A DNA stretch of 50,837 nt from Intoshia linei. Taxonomy: Eukaryota > Orthonectida > Rhopaluridae. Shown here in pieces: positions 1 to 11,989 of the stretch. Numbering within the stretch: the first letter of the stretch is position 1; each line of letters begins with the position of its first letter. The translations under genes and the position numbers were made by a program. The notes beneath the pieces were generated by a model. The model was not told the origin of the DNA. It worked only from the letters and a program-made list of their open reading frames with translations, and searched no databases. Location: contig LWCA01000121.1 of NCBI GenBank assembly GCA_001642005.1, positions 1 to 50,837 of the forward strand, in the 5' to 3' direction.

Positions 1-221
1 TTAGTGCTAGAAATTTTTTAGTGCCATAAAAAATTGCATTTGTCGACTCTAGTGGTATACATAAATGTATATACGCCATACCATGATTTATGATAAATAT
101 TAATAAGTACAATGCGCTTATTAGTAATTCGAGTTGATAATATATTTACATATTAGATTTTTCATTTTTCGAAATTTAGTGCTACAATATTATTATACGA
201 TAATTATATTTACATTTTTAG
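1..221 (+). other. VPS18 intron or upstream flank
   Basis: No exon could be placed before the first recognisable VPS18 exon at 222. The stretch ends in a splice acceptor (tttttag, ending at 221), so it is read as intron sequence of the gene that continues off the left edge. Confidence 0.5.
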
Positions 222-3200
222 AGATTTGTGGAGATTTTATTTGCATGAATTTAAATATGATAAGGCTATTGAGCTATGTGAGGTATACGTTTAATAATCG
301 TTCATCAATTAATTTACCTAGAATGATGAAAATATAGATACTATTAATTATCAAAGAGCTTCTTCTCTATTTGATGACAAAGCGTTTTCTTTACCGCTGA
401 CTTATTTAATTTCAATTTTAGATATGAGAAAAGCGCTAAACTTTTTGCCACGGTTAAAATTGATTTCTCTGCAATTGCATTAAGGTTCTTACAACTCGAA
501 AATCAGCATTATTTGCTTGTTTACCTTGAAGAAAAATTCTGCTATAATAATGTACGTACTTAGATTTATAGTTTTTTATTTTAACCAAAAGTATTGACGA
601 GTAGCTTGTATATTTAAAATAATGTGTTGCTAATAATTTCCTAACATTTTCCAGTCTGATCATTAGGGTAGTCTCTTTAAAAAGATTTTAATAATCAGAA
701 TATGGTAAGTGACTTTATCATCACGTTTTTCAAAAAAAATCCCAAATTCAATTGTTTACAATTAATAATTAGTAATTTGTTGTTAATACAATACGACTCT
801 TTTAGGAATGAGTTATTGAAGGTGGATAATATTGCCTAATCTGTGATAACCAGAACCATCAAAATTTATCATGCCACAATAAAATATCCATAATATGGCT
901 AATTTATAGTGATGAATATATGAAATTTTAGACAGTTACAAAAATTACTAATAGTCCCACAATTCTCATTCATAATATATTTCGTAATTTTTTTAATTGC
1001 TGGTTTTGGTGAATTAATTCCAAGTCCTAGTGAATTTATTTATTGTATATTATAAATTCGACAATATAATTCGGTTTTTTTAAAATTATTTAGACTGATA
1101 ATCAAAGCATAGTTTTGTTTTTATGGATTGTTGAACTTTATCTCAGCGAGCTAGATGCATTGATTAGAAACAACTTTGAAGAAAATACTATTTCCGAAAA
1201 AATTATCGAATTTCACAAGTTCTACGAAAAAACAACATTCAAAGTACAAAATGATTTTCATTATTTTTTAAGTTAAGGTGTGGATAGATGAATATAAAGA
1301 TAAAGTATATAACCTCTTCAAATCTCACGGGAATACGGACGAGCTGCTTTATTTTGCAAATTTAATTGGGAGTTCATTTTTATTTGTTCATTTTTCATAT
1401 TATTTTAGACAGCGATATGGTAGTAAATTATTACATTCATCGTGAATATTATCGTAGAGCATTTGAAATATTGAAAAAGCCAGTATCTTGTGTTTTTATA
1501 TGATAAAATATATTTTTGTAGGAAAATGTAAATCTCATGTACGATTATTGTGAGCAAATTGTGTTACATAAATTTGAAATATTAACTGAGTATTGGAAAT
1601 CATTGAACGATACTTTGGATGTTGACAGAATATTAGGAGCACTTTGTTACATACTAGAAAAAAATGTTCAGGTTTTTTATTTTTTAAATTAAATTATTTA
1701 AACCTTATAATTACTTCATTTTAATTATAATTATTTATTCTTGACTCATTATTTTAAAATAATGTAAGATTTTATTTATTTATTTTTTTTTTCATTTTAA
1801 TATATTGTTATATTTTTTAGCTGCCCGTGCTTTGCGAATTTGTTGAATATTGTGTTAAAATCCTAGCATCGACAAATGTCACCTTAAACAATATGTTGAT
1901 ACTAATATATTGCAAAATTGGGTCTAAGGAATTGATGGTGTATCTCAAATGCGAAGAAGTAATAAAGTTTAAAATGTAAATTGTCTGTAATTCAATTGAT
2001 AGAATAACTCCAAATTTCGATACGATCCTCACACGGCACTTCAATATTGCAAAGAATATAAACAAGATGTAGCTATCATGCACCTTTTATCACTACTAAA
2101 CATTTATGAGGAAGCTGTAGATGTTGCTCTTAAAACTGACATCGAACTCGCAAAAACATACGCTACGAAAGCAGAAGGATATGCTCTAAGGAAAAAATTA
2201 TGGATTAAAATCATTCTATATGTTTTAGGTAAATATTTTCACAGTCTACGACACCTTAGAGAAGATTTCGCCAAATTCTTTTTGAGTGTTACCCCTGAAG
2301 ATTATTGTACTTTTAATTGTGAATGTTAAATTTAAAAAATACAGCTTAAATACAGCATTTTGAGATCTGGAATATTACCTAATATAAATTTATACAAAAT
2401 ATTAATCTAATCTAGAAATACTAGTAATTTTTTACTCTCTAAAGATTAGAGCAGGGTTTACTCTAAATTTAACACTCCCGTTAGCCAAATTAATAACATT
2501 ATTAATATCGAACATAATCAATAACAACTTTAATAAATGGTAAAAATGAACATACATGTAGAAGCTTTAAATTCAAATTAACTTAAAATTTAAATATTCC
2601 ACTTAATTGATTCTTAAAGTAAAAATGTACATTATATTCTGTATATTATATTATACTGTATATTCCAATTTGCAAATATAATTTCATTTTTTTATGAAAA
2701 TAATTTTTTGATTAAAAAATTAAAATAGTTTTTCTAGTAGCCCCTGAAATGAATTCTAACATGCCGGATAAGAAACTATATCTTACTACAGTCCATGGTT
2801 CCGCAAACTGTTAATATATTTATAAATTAAGATACTACTCTAAAAAGCGAAAAAGATAGTGACAAAGCTGTATCTAAAGTTATAATGGTTCTCAATGAAT
2901 CTAGTGGTATAGTACAAATTAATGACGTAATTCAATATCTACCTGATTTCTTAACAATAGATAATCTGAAAGTAATAATTTTTAAATATAATATTTTATC
3001 CTAGAATTCAATCATTGATTCTCTCCAACAATACAACAGTTCTATTGAATTGATTAATAAAGATATTTCAAGTCTTAATATTAATTGTAACAAAGTTAAA
3101 AAAATGATTGAAAAATCTCAAAAAAGGTTTAATTAATTACAAACTAACTCTTCAATAATGAATTTCGATAATAGATGGTTTATCAAAAAAATACTTCCTT

Positions 3201-6200
3201 ATTAAAATGCTTAAATAATCATTATTTATCGTGTTTTTTTATAATGAATACAAAAAAAATCCGTCAAATTAAATTAGATGAATTCAAGTACATATTTCTT
3301 TGTATATGCGTTATGTATAAGTATGTTTCTTTTCAAATTAATATTTTGATTTTGTTTAATTTGCAGTAATTTTTTGATTTCAAACGGAAGTTTATAACGA
3401 AAAACTTATTTCGGTAGGATCATGCGGGATGATAATTTTCAAATGTTTTACCTGTAAATCAACAACATTTCGTTAAACGTAGAATGTATAATAAATTTAA
3501 AATGCGGTGATTAATGCATTTTTAATAATGAATATGGTAAAATCTAAGATTCAGCGTTCATTATTGACGAGGTACATTATTAGTAGGTGTATAATGTATT
3601 TAATAGTCTTTTCGTGTATACCAGTTTTGATTTTATTCTTACGAAAAGTCCCGATTTTTGATAATAATTAAATATACAGTTTTTTTACCACGATGACCAA
3701 ACAGCATCATTGCTTACCGCATTTTTGGTTACTTTTTGTAAAAAATAAAAGGGTTGTAAGTAACCACCATATACACTGTATGCATGGATTGTCATCCCTT
3801 ATTTTATATATTTTTATAGATCCTATACAATTTCACCAGATAAAAAATGTTCCTCGTGTGACTGTGAATTGCTGGATATTAATGAATTTTATCTTTTCTC
3901 TTGTTCTCATATTTTTCATACAGATTGTTTGTACGATGAGGTTTATATATCCATTTATTACCTTATACATTTATTTATTATATTATTATATATCATATTA
4001 CCCATTATTAATTATATATACAACTTTTATATTATTAATATTGATGGAATCACTAGTTCATATGAAAATTATTATATTATACATGTACTACAGTTCTAAT
4101 GTTCTCATGAATATAAATTTTATTTTCATAAATATAAATCTATTTTTCATCAATATAAATTTATTTTTCAACAATATAAATTTATTTTTCAAAAATGTAT
4201 ATTTTTAAATGAATGTAATTAACCGTTTACTGTCCGCTGTTCCATTAATGGAACACTAGATTTAATAAAATATAGTGACTAAGTTATATCATGCTTTATT
4301 ATTATAAAGATGAAATTTGGTAAATTAAATTCTCCGCTTTTTCATGGAATTGACATATTTTTATTTTCATAATTAATTATATATACAATTAACGGTTGAA
4401 TATAGCTGAAAAAACATGTAAAAAAATTCATGTTTTGAAATAATATTAAAGTTAATTTAATAAAATAAATTTAATTTTTTACTCTAATAATTAAACTCCA
4501 GATGAATTGTAGTATCAGACAAAAAAAAATACATGAAAATAAGTGCACAGTTAATAGTTATGAGTCGATAAAAATAGGTTCCATTAATGGAATACTCGTA
4601 ATTAGCACGTATTAATGAACTAATTTTATTTCTAAGGTTATTATTATTAGTTAGCAAAATTCATCGTATATTCTTCTCAAATTTATTTCAGAATAGTATC
4701 ATTTCTATGTGCGGACAGTAAACAGTTAATATTAGAAGTTCGATGAAAAAAACAAGTGTAGAAGTGATTAATAATAATTTTACAAGAATTAAAATTTCTA
4801 TGACTAAATTTAAAAGTTTTAATTAAAATGAATACATGTATTAAAATGTATATACTATTAGTACACATTAATTTTCTTGTCTTCTGAAGATCATTTTGAC
4901 TTTCTCCCACATGAATCTATAGATATTGAGAAAAATAGATCGCTCTGTTTTAATTTCTTCTAAAACTAATTGTATATTTGTAACTAAACTAATTCGAGTG
5001 TTAGCCTTAGGACGTATATTATTCAGACGTGATTTTATCACGCTGAATATGTTTTCAATAGGATTCAAGTCAGGACTATAGGGTGGTAAGGATATTTGTT
5101 CTACATTTTCTCTTCTCAAGAAATAAATTATTTCCGCAAAAAGGCATTTTAGCATTCATATATTTTTTTTCTGAAACATTTTATTAGAACAAAAAATATA
5201 AAATAATTAACAGTCCGAAAATTAAAAAGAAAGATTATTCTGATAGAGCTTATTCCAGTTGATATAAATACAAAATTTCAACCCCAGAAATCTACGCATT
5301 GCCGGTGAAAAATAATTTTTAATATATTATCAACCAATATTTTTCAAATATTTCGATTAAAATCAAAAATATAAATATTTATCCTACAATTTCAAAAAAA
5401 TGTGCATTGTACGTCTACACATTTCCAATAAAGACATATGGGTGAAAAATCTATATAATTCATTCCTTCGCAATTTTTTTCATTGCTACGCAATTTTTAA
5501 ATTTCAAATTTTCAAAATATTTTGCATAAACATAACATAACAAACAACACTACAGAAACGTATTTATAAAATACTAACTTAAAATTTTTTAAAGATTCTA
5601 AAAAAGTCACACACACAAAAATCGCGTAGCCTTTTATATAAGTTAGGAATAAACATAAAATTTCAAAAAGGTTTTTAAGATTTTTTTTGAGCCAAACTAT
5701 TAAGGGGGATTTTTAAAAAATTTTTTTTGAACAAACTTTCAATGATGTTTTAAGATTTTTTTTTGAACCAAACATTCAAGAGGGGTTTTTAGTAAAACCC
5801 TTTTTTAAAACTTTACTCTAAACTAAAGTTTTTAAAACCCTTTAGCTAAATCTAAGGTACTAAATATTTTCCCTTTTTTTAGATTGTCAAAAATTTCTTC
5901 TGGGTTTGGTGTAGGGTATTGATCTTTTTTTGTGATCTTATTTAAACTTCTGAAGTCCGTACATAACCTATCTTTACCGTCTTTCCTTTTTACCAACAAA
6001 CAAGGTGATCTAAAATTGTTTTTGTACCCTGATTCTACAGGTTCAGTAATGTCTTTATCGATTAGTTCCAATAGGTAATTTTCAATTTCTTGTCTTTTGT
6101 TCCCCGGTATACTATATAAAGGTCCTTGGACTGCTTTTGCTCTGTCCATTAATTCAATATTTTGTTGAATAAGATTCGTAACTTCAGGTTCAACCGAAAA

Positions 6201-7513
6201 CACCTTTATAAATTCATTTAATAGTCTATCTTTCAATATTTCGGGATTCATTATAAAATCGTCATTTTTATTATAAATCACAGCTAAATCATTACTTATG
6301 ATATCCGTAGATATATTTATGATCGATTTTTCTTTATTAAAATTTAAGATATTTTCCTTAATTTGTAAAATACAATCGTGATTGCATAAAAAATTCATCC
6401 CCAAAATTAAATCAAATTTACTTTTACTGTAAATTTCGAAGTTGGATAAAATAAAAAATTTTTCATAAAAAATCTCGTTATAAAATAATTCTAAAATCGT
6501 AATTTCATTACTATCTACAATATTACCAAAAATACCTTCAATCCTTAGATTTTCCTTGGCAATTATTTTCAAGTTCTAATTTTTTCCCATGAACGAATTT
6601 TCAGAACCAATGTCGATTAAAATTCTCTTCTCCACTCCGTATAACAGCATATTCAATATCATTCCAATGTATTTATTATTTAAAAAAAATACTTTGTTGT
6701 TTTATATTTTGTAACGTAATAAGTTTAATAACAGAAAAATATAAAACAAAATGTATTAATTATTCAACTTTAATGTTTGCATCTTCTGTCACCATAGCGA
6801 CTCTCTACAATATGTGTTGGACAGTGTAATTTTTGGTTTAAATCTTATTTAAATGTTTCGTGAGAATGCAATTATGAAATTAACTTATCGCTTTAATTAA
6901 TTGAAAGATGTAATAAAAACTTTATTTGACATGTAAAACATGTCACTGTTTTTTTGTGAGTAAAAATTTAATAGAATAGTAAAATTACTAATATCACATG
7001 TTTTCAATCTTGAATTATAAAAATATGTATATCGTTAGAATCACAAAAATTAGCTGATTATTTTAAAATATGTTACATTAAGTTTCTATTTGCAATGTTG
7101 GACAGTGTTATTTATTGATTTAGTTTATATTATTGTATTATGTTTGTATAAATGAGTTTCATTGAATTATTATTTATTGTAGATTAAAAAATATGGTTCC
7201 GAAAATATTAATCACAAATTGTTTGAATTAAGACTATCATTTCTCAAAACCAAAGAAGAAATTCAACGAAAGAAATTTAGAGTACATTATAATCATAATT
7301 TTTTTATACATCAATTTAGATTCAAATTGATGAAATATTATGTCAGGAATGTGTTTATTGTGGAAATATTATTATTGAGTAATTTATATTGAATTAATTA
7401 TGCCATTGATAAAGAAATTTCAAAGTTTCCATTGGATTTATAATTATTTGAAATTTAGATTGGTGGACAAACCTTTTGCTGAATTTCATTTTTTAAATCC
7501 AATTAATGAATAA
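222..7513 (+). CDS. VPS18: VPS18/Pep3, HOPS/CORVET subunit (5' partial)
   Basis: VPS18 is a core subunit of the HOPS and CORVET complexes, which tether endosomes and lysosomes. The N-terminal beta-propeller lies outside the window. What is present is the alpha-solenoid and the C-terminal RING. Exons read: 222-282 (DLWRFYLHEFKYDKAIELCE), 322-383, 422-551, 1094-about 1247 (LWIVELYLSELDALI), about 1276-1368, about 1410-1475, about 1523-1672, about 1821-1962, about 2007-2228 (NIYEEAVDVALKTDIELAK), about 2832-2971, about 3004-3127 and 3822-3938. The RING exon carries CSSCDCELLD and CSHIFHTDC. The gene resumes at 7185 after a 3.2 kb intron with IKKYGSENINHKLFEL, then ECVYCGNIII (the second RING cysteine pair), and stops at 7513. 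Joining the halves across the intron keeps phase. Order and spacing follow animal VPS18 throughout. Most introns are under 60 nt; those at 552-1093, 2229-2831, 3128-3821 and 3939-7184 are expanded. Confidence 0.9.
4106..4206. repeat. 21-bp tandem repeat, about 4.8 copies
   Basis: Units of the form catcaatataaatttatttt recur every 21 nt inside the large VPS18 intron. The repeat is in frame with a spurious ORF on the + strand (recurring NINLFF), so that ORF is a by-product of the repeat. It lies 12 bp before the left end of the MITE. Confidence 0.8.
4219..4729. mobile_element. piggyBac-like MITE with TTAA target duplications
   Basis: The left end reads TTAA-CCGTTTACTGTCCGC (4219-4237) and the right end GCGGACAGTAAACAG-TTAA (4711-4729). 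They are inverted copies differing at one position. TTAA duplication and a terminal CC are the piggyBac signature. A perfect 16-bp palindrome (gttccattaatggaac, 4239-4254) follows the left end and recurs with one mismatch at 4579-4594. No transposase is visible in the 0.5 kb, so the element is non-autonomous. It sits in the last large intron of VPS18. Confidence 0.8.
4868..5155 (-). pseudogene. Tc1/mariner (IS630-type) transposase C-terminal fragment
   Basis: About 95 codons encode the end of a DDE transposase. The motif LPPYSPDLNPIENIFSVIK holds the last catalytic acidic residue and is diagnostic of the IS630/Tc1/mariner superfamily. A stop lies immediately upstream in frame, and the N-terminal DNA-binding domains and first two catalytic aspartates are missing, so this is a dead fragment in the VPS18 intron. 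It lies next to the piggyBac-like MITE, but its family does not match that MITE. Confidence 0.85.
5160..5640. other. Intronic A/T-rich sequence, nothing recognised
   Basis: Between the Tc1-type fragment and the Ty3/gypsy fragment, inside the VPS18 intron, I see only A/T-rich sequence with no exon, repeat boundary or RNA gene that I can support. Confidence 0.5.
5660..5830. repeat. Imperfect tandem repeat of about 50-55 bp, three copies
   Basis: Three related units share the pattern tttttaagattttttttga followed by caaac, a short purine-rich run and a T-rich stretch. They begin near 5670, 5715 and 5755. They directly abut the point where the Ty3/gypsy reverse-transcriptase frame stops, so the repeat may mark the breakpoint of that fragment. 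Confidence 0.6.
5832..6650 (-). mobile_element. Ty3/gypsy retrotransposon protease-RT fragment (defective)
   Basis: On the minus strand the order is an aspartic protease active site (DIGSENSF, around 6610), a downstream protease motif (DLILGMNFL), then the start of a Ty3/gypsy reverse transcriptase: the proline-rich entry segment, SPCLLVKRKDGKDRLCTDFR, and the first catalytic aspartate in FSTLDLAKGF. An in-frame TAG (near 6577) separates the active site from the rest of the protease. The RT stops right after motif A; the palm with the YxDD box, RNase H and integrase are absent. It is an inactive insertion fragment in the VPS18 intron. Confidence 0.85.
6660..7180. other. VPS18 intron, possible LTR remnants
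   Basis: There is no exon here. Two diverged direct repeats of about 30 bp (near 6813 and 7094, both containing tgttggacagtgt and then a T-rich stretch ending in gattta or ggttta) lie 281 bp apart. They could be remnants of LTR ends linked to the adjacent gypsy fragment, but no full LTR can be delimited. The acceptor of the next VPS18 exon (attgtag) ends at 7184. Confidence 0.4.
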
Positions 7514-7940
7514 TAATTAATTGCCATAATATATTTAGATTAAATGTTTAATTTTACTTTACATGACAAGTATTTGTTCATCTTTATTATTGTTGGGTTC
7601 AACTTAAACTTTAAGATGAATACCATAGATTTGGACATTTTTATCGGACCAAAAATGAGAACTGGTTTGATTATATATGAATATGCGAGGATTATTTAAT
7701 TATGATATGATTAATTAATTAAATATTTGAACTGAACTTTAAATTTTCGTTTCAGTTTTGGGGATGTTTCATCAATCATTGATGATCAATGGTATAATGG
7801 ATCAATAATTTTTACATTTATTTAAATTTAAAAAATTGATTCTATCATGAATTTTTTCAATTTAGGGAAATATTGTAATCTTTATTTTCTATATCACGAT
7901 AGAATATTGATAGTTTACAGTCAAATGTCTTATTAATACT
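7514..7940. other. Intergenic, no confident gene
   Basis: This is the 3' flank of VPS18. A 27-codon ATG-started frame at 7616 is followed by other short open pieces near 7755-7795, but no consistent splice phase joins them, so no gene is called. Confidence 0.4.
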
Positions 7941-8250
7941 AAAAATTACAACAATTTTTCGCGTACCCTTGAACTTTATGGTTAAGTTCATTTAAATGCA
8001 AGGAAAGGTCAGTAAAAAACATAAAACTAACAATCCAATAGTTGTTATCTTTATATCTTATAAATGTTTTAATTTCTGATAAGCATTCCACAAAGCGTTC
8101 AAGAACTTTAGCTCTACTGAGCCTTTGATATTGATGTACATAAGAAGTTCATTACAACTTGATTCTACTTTTTTTAACATCAAAGTGAATTCTCTTTTGT
8201 GTAAGGCGCGTGCATTAGGGTGTCACACATATCAAAGAATCAAGGACAAT
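7940..8250 (-). pseudogene. hAT transposase remnant (ZBED/SCAND3-like)
   Basis: Minus-strand frames contain LHLNELNHKVQG preceded by a segment with FTDLS, in about the place of the conserved hAT motif (alpha-helix plus LNxxNxxLQG). Upstream pieces such as SCNELLMYINIKG are in another frame. Several stops and frameshifts break it, so only a decayed C-terminal part of a hAT transposase is left. Confidence 0.55.
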
Positions 8251-8930
8251 TAGCACTAAAAGTGTGTATTTTTAAAATAGAAAAACTAATTCGCAATCAA
8301 ACACATTTAACGCTATCTATTCGAGTTGCGTTTGTCATTTTAATTATTACTGTATAAATATTATGGATAAATTAAAACTTAACTTTATTTTAACGGAAAT
8401 TGACGTGTGATATTTTAAACGTGGTACCGACTTTATAATATTGTTCTCCATGTTTAGTTATACAGTTCATTTTTTTAAATTTGTTCCTAAAATTATTTAA
8501 TTTTAAAAGTTTAATTAAAAACTATTTTCTACAATCCCATAATATTTGTTGTCTGAGTAAATTTAATATTTATTCAGTCCAAATATATTATTTTTGACAG
8601 CAATTTTATTTTATAAAAAATCTAAATTTATTTAATTTTTAGTTATTTATGAATCATAAATTATGATACATAATGTAGTGATATATTCGAATCTCGATTA
8701 GTATGATAGCGATATATCACTACACATAATGTATTGAGTTTTATATAATTTTATTTTTAATAACAACGTTCTCAAAGTAGATTATTTTGTATAAATATAA
8801 TAGGAATTTTATGATTTTCCGAAAAAGATTGGTGAACAAATTAAAAAATGTGAATAATAAGCACCATATGGCTAAAATAAGAATATAAAAGTGATAGATA
8901 TTTAAGTGTTTTTATTTGTCATAAATTGGT
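8250..8930. other. Intergenic, one hairpin, otherwise empty
   Basis: No coding stretch was found. It contains an imperfect 21/23-bp inverted repeat at 8666-8734. Confidence 0.45.
8666..8734. repeat. Imperfect inverted repeat (hairpin)
   Basis: The left arm atacataatgtagtgatata (8666-8685) matches the reverse complement of 8712-8734 with a small indel. The spacer is about 25 bp. It may be a small foldback element or the two ends of a collapsed transposon. Confidence 0.6.
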
Positions 8931-8934
8931 CTTC

Positions 8935-9245
8935 ACACCAGAGAATATTTTTCAGTCAATTTATTCTTCAGTGTATGATAAATTTCTCTTTCCACAGTGG
9001 ATTTATTTCTGTTTTATCTACAAACCTCAGCTAAGTCTGAATTACTAAAATATACTTCATTTAAATATATTTGCTAATTGAAAATTATTTTTGATGATTT
9101 AAAAATATATTTGATCCTGGAAACCAAATAAAACCGTAGTTAGAATTAAATATTAGATTTGCAAAATTATTGCCTGTTAATAAAACGAGGTCGCCCTAGT
9201 TTATCAAAATCAACGCTTATGCGTCAATAATAATAATAATACTAA
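8935..9245 (-). pseudogene. Tc1/mariner-like DNA-binding domain remnant
   Basis: Reading the minus strand, a LGRPRF motif (around 9195) of the kind linking the two helix-turn-helix domains of Tc1-like transposases is followed by a frame with SDLAEVC and NKSTVEREI (around 8990-9050), which resembles the second helix-turn-helix. Stops interrupt it and no catalytic domain follows. The assignment is tentative. Confidence 0.35.
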
Positions 9246-9418
9246 TTAGTTGAAACCAATTGTTTCCAATCCCAAGTTGGATAATTCCTGTTATCATTCA
9301 AAAAAAATTAAATCTCATCCAGGGTTTACGGAAGGAAATAAATTTATTATAAGAACTTATACTAAATTATGAAAAACAAGTTTTAGTATTTTAAATTTTT
9401 TCATCTTTTTGTTATTTT

Positions 9419-10639
9419 TTATAAATCAGAATTATTGTTATATTGAAAATCGTTATCCTTTATATTGCTTTTGTCCTTTTTTTGGCTAGAATTGTTTTTA
9501 TTTGGCCAGGTTTCGTTTCCTGTATTACAATTATTGATCAAATTTGCAATGTAAGAATTTAAATCATTTTGTTGTGCCAGTTGATTATTTACATTATTTT
9601 CTTGGTTTAACAATAAATTGACATTTTTTGAGTGTTCTATTTGTTTCAATAATTCGGAGTTGGCGTAGTTTTGCAAATTTACGCTTGGTTTAAAGTAGTT
9701 ATTTGATAAAGCAGCCAAGTAATTTTCAAATGGAGGTAAACTTTCATAATTCGGAACTTGTTGAACGATATTAGTAGTGACACTAGGGTTCAATCTGTTT
9801 TTATTTGGTTCAATAAATGTAGATGTATTTGGGTAGTTTCTATAATTTAACTCTGGTATTGGTGCATTTATTGAGGTATTATAACAATTTTTTAGATAAG
9901 GAAGGTTGAAATGCAAATTATAATTATGTTGATAATTTGCTATTGGATTAATACTATTTTTGGGAGTAAAAGCATTAGTTTCACAAAGTTTATACAATTG
10001 AGAGTTCATTTCGTCTATAGAAAAATTTTTATTTTTTTCAAACATTTTCAAATAATTGGCATATCCTAGAGCATTCACGCTCAATTGAGAGTCAAATAGA
10101 GGATTAGTCTGATTGGATGGTGAATTGACAGGTATCATAGATTTTTCTATTTTATTTTTATTTCTATTTCTATAGTGGTTCAAGCTGTTTTTACGTCTTG
10201 GTTTATATTTATAACCAGGGTGAGCTTTTATGTGTACAGCTCTCAATCTCTTAGCTTCGTCTATAAAAGGCGTTTTTTCGCTATCCGGGAGAGTTTTCCA
10301 ATTCAGTCCCAATCGTTTGCTAATCTCAGAGTTGTGCATTTTTGGGTGTTGAGTCGCAATTTTACGTCGCTGTCCTCTGCTCCATACCATGAAAGCATTC
10401 ATCGGTCTTTTAATATGGCCACTATTGGAAGGCAGTGTTGATTGTTCAATGTTCAGTAAACTGTCATTTGGGCGAAAAATCGCTTGAGAACTTTTTTTTA
10501 AATTATTCTCTTCATTTTCTTGTAAATCTGGCAAAATCAAACATTTAGACACAGAAGAATTATTATCTTTCACGTCAGCTTTCACCGACTCTTGTTGTAA
10601 ATTTTCTTGTTTCATTGATCTAAATCGAAATTGAAACAA
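9419..10639 (-). CDS. SoxB: SoxB-type HMG-box transcription factor
   Basis: This single-exon gene of 406 codons has one HMG box at about residues 75-153. The box begins [19 protein letters not shown] and contains [24 protein letters not shown] and a basic tail KYKPRRKN. These are group B Sox signatures, and lack of introns is usual for SoxB. The box bends DNA at the minor groove of ATTGTT-like sites, and SoxB proteins act in neural and early ectodermal fate. The region after the box is long and Asn-rich with no recognised domain. A second ATG eight codons downstream (10615) could be the true start. About 1.3 kb on its 5' side is free of other genes, a large space for this window and plausible regulatory DNA. 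Confidence 0.92.
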   Translation of the reverse strand: MFQFRFRSMKQENLQQESVKADVKDNNSSVSKCLILPDLQENEENNLKKSSQAIFRPNDSLLNIEQSTLPSNSGHIKRPMNAFMVWSRGQRRKIATQHPKMHNSEISKRLGLNWKTLPDSEKTPFIDEAKRLRAVHIKAHPGYKYKPRRKNSLNHYRNRNKNKIEKSMIPVNSPSNQTNPLFDSQLSVNALGYANYLKMFEKNKNFSIDEMNSQLYKLCETNAFTPKNSINPIANYQHNYNLHFNLPYLKNCYNTSINAPIPELNYRNYPNTSTFIEPNKNRLNPSVTTNIVQQVPNYESLPPFENYLAALSNNYFKPSVNLQNYANSELLKQIEHSKNVNLLLNQENNVNNQLAQQNDLNSYIANLINNCNTGNETWPNKNNSSQKKDKSNIKDNDFQYNNNSDL

Positions 10640-11989
10640 GGAAAGTAAATTTTGAAAATGTAAATGAAAAAGTTATTATTAAATACTCATCTATTAAATA
10701 CACGTCAAATCTAAACTCACAAAACAAATACTCTTAAAAGAGAATCAATATTATTACAAAATGCGTTAATTTGTCACTTTGTAGTTAGTGTCAATCGTTA
10801 TTCCTCTTTAGTGTTCTTTCCAAGTCTTGTCTAAATGATAATGTACATAGAAATACGCCCAATAACCAGTTGGATGGAATCCAGTTTGTACAATAAATTT
10901 TAATAACTTGATTCAAAAGTATAACTCGTTTAAATAGATGTACTATGGAATAATTTATTTCCCGTTAAAATGGTTGATCAACTTAAATAATATAATTTAC
11001 AAATAATTGAATTTAAGTATATCACTACATTTGTAACAACAATAGGAAATATGCAAAATTATATTAGTCTTTTGTTTTATAACTTGTAATAATTATTTCA
11101 TTATAGTTAAACTCAATAAAGGAAATGTAAAGAAACAAATAAAAATATATACAATAGATTTGTATGTGGGCAATTGATTGATATAAAACTGCGACTTTAG
11201 TATTAATTTATATAAATAAACAATTGTATGCCTTTACAATTTTTATCTCGAACACGAATGTGTGAGAATACGTTCTAAATTAATGCACGATTACATGATT
11301 ACATTTGACTATATCTAATACTGTTTATACGTTAAAATTGAATTATTCAAAATGCAATTAATCATGTAGTTTTCCAATAATGATTTTTATTGTACTTGGT
11401 TATATATTATACTAACAATTGAATTGTTATAAGATTAATATTTATCTATTTCCAGCTGGTGATTTACCAACTTAACATTCAAATTTAGCACAATTTAGAA
11501 TTGAAATATGGTTAATTGCAGCATATAGAAAAAACTAAATAAATTTAAAATATAAACAATAGCGCTTAAATGTATGTATTATAGGTATTCTATTATACAT
11601 GCATTTATTAATAATAAATAAAGTATTATTTTTATATTTATGTAGCAGGTTTGTTTTATAAATGAATTATCGAAACCTTGGGGCTATCTTAATTTTGTAA
11701 TTTGATTAAACTTATCATTGAACAGTACGTATGTTAATGTCATATTGTCTGCTGAAGCAAGTGTAAAATTCATTATGCAATTATTTGTATTCATTTTTTC
11801 AAGAACCATCAATGCTGCTGTAATGTCACATCAAATGAGACTCAAACTAACTATTCCAATATAAGAAATAATTTTCTTTATTAAGTATACTCAGAGTGCT
11901 CTTTACTTAATAACCAAAATATTTAATAAAAAATAATAATATGTATGCCAATTATTTCATAATTTTGACAATTACATGGAGGGTATATT
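10640..11989. other. SoxB upstream region and ESRP 3' flank
   Basis: These 1.35 kb between the SoxB start and the ESRP stop contain no exon, RNA gene or transposon I can identify. It is one of the longer gene-free stretches that is not obviously transposon-derived, so SoxB enhancers may lie here. That is inference only. Confidence 0.4.

Noticed and set aside
3693-4208. 171-codon open frame on the + strand
   Set aside because: It overlaps the VPS18 RING exon in a different frame and consists of Ile/Tyr/Phe from A/T-rich sequence plus the 21-bp tandem repeat. Not a gene.
6813-7125. Two tgttggacagtgt repeats read as the two LTRs of a retroelement
   Set aside because: Spacing is only 281 bp, with no coding sequence between and no TG...CA-bounded LTR or target duplication.
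7616-7880. Short ATG frame (MNTIDLDIFIGPKMRTG) and nearby open pieces after VPS18
   Set aside because: The pieces look protein-like, but no GT-AG pair joins them in one frame and no family is recognised.
10175-10441. 88-codon frame on the + strand
   Set aside because: Antisense shadow of the conserved SoxB HMG-box sequence.
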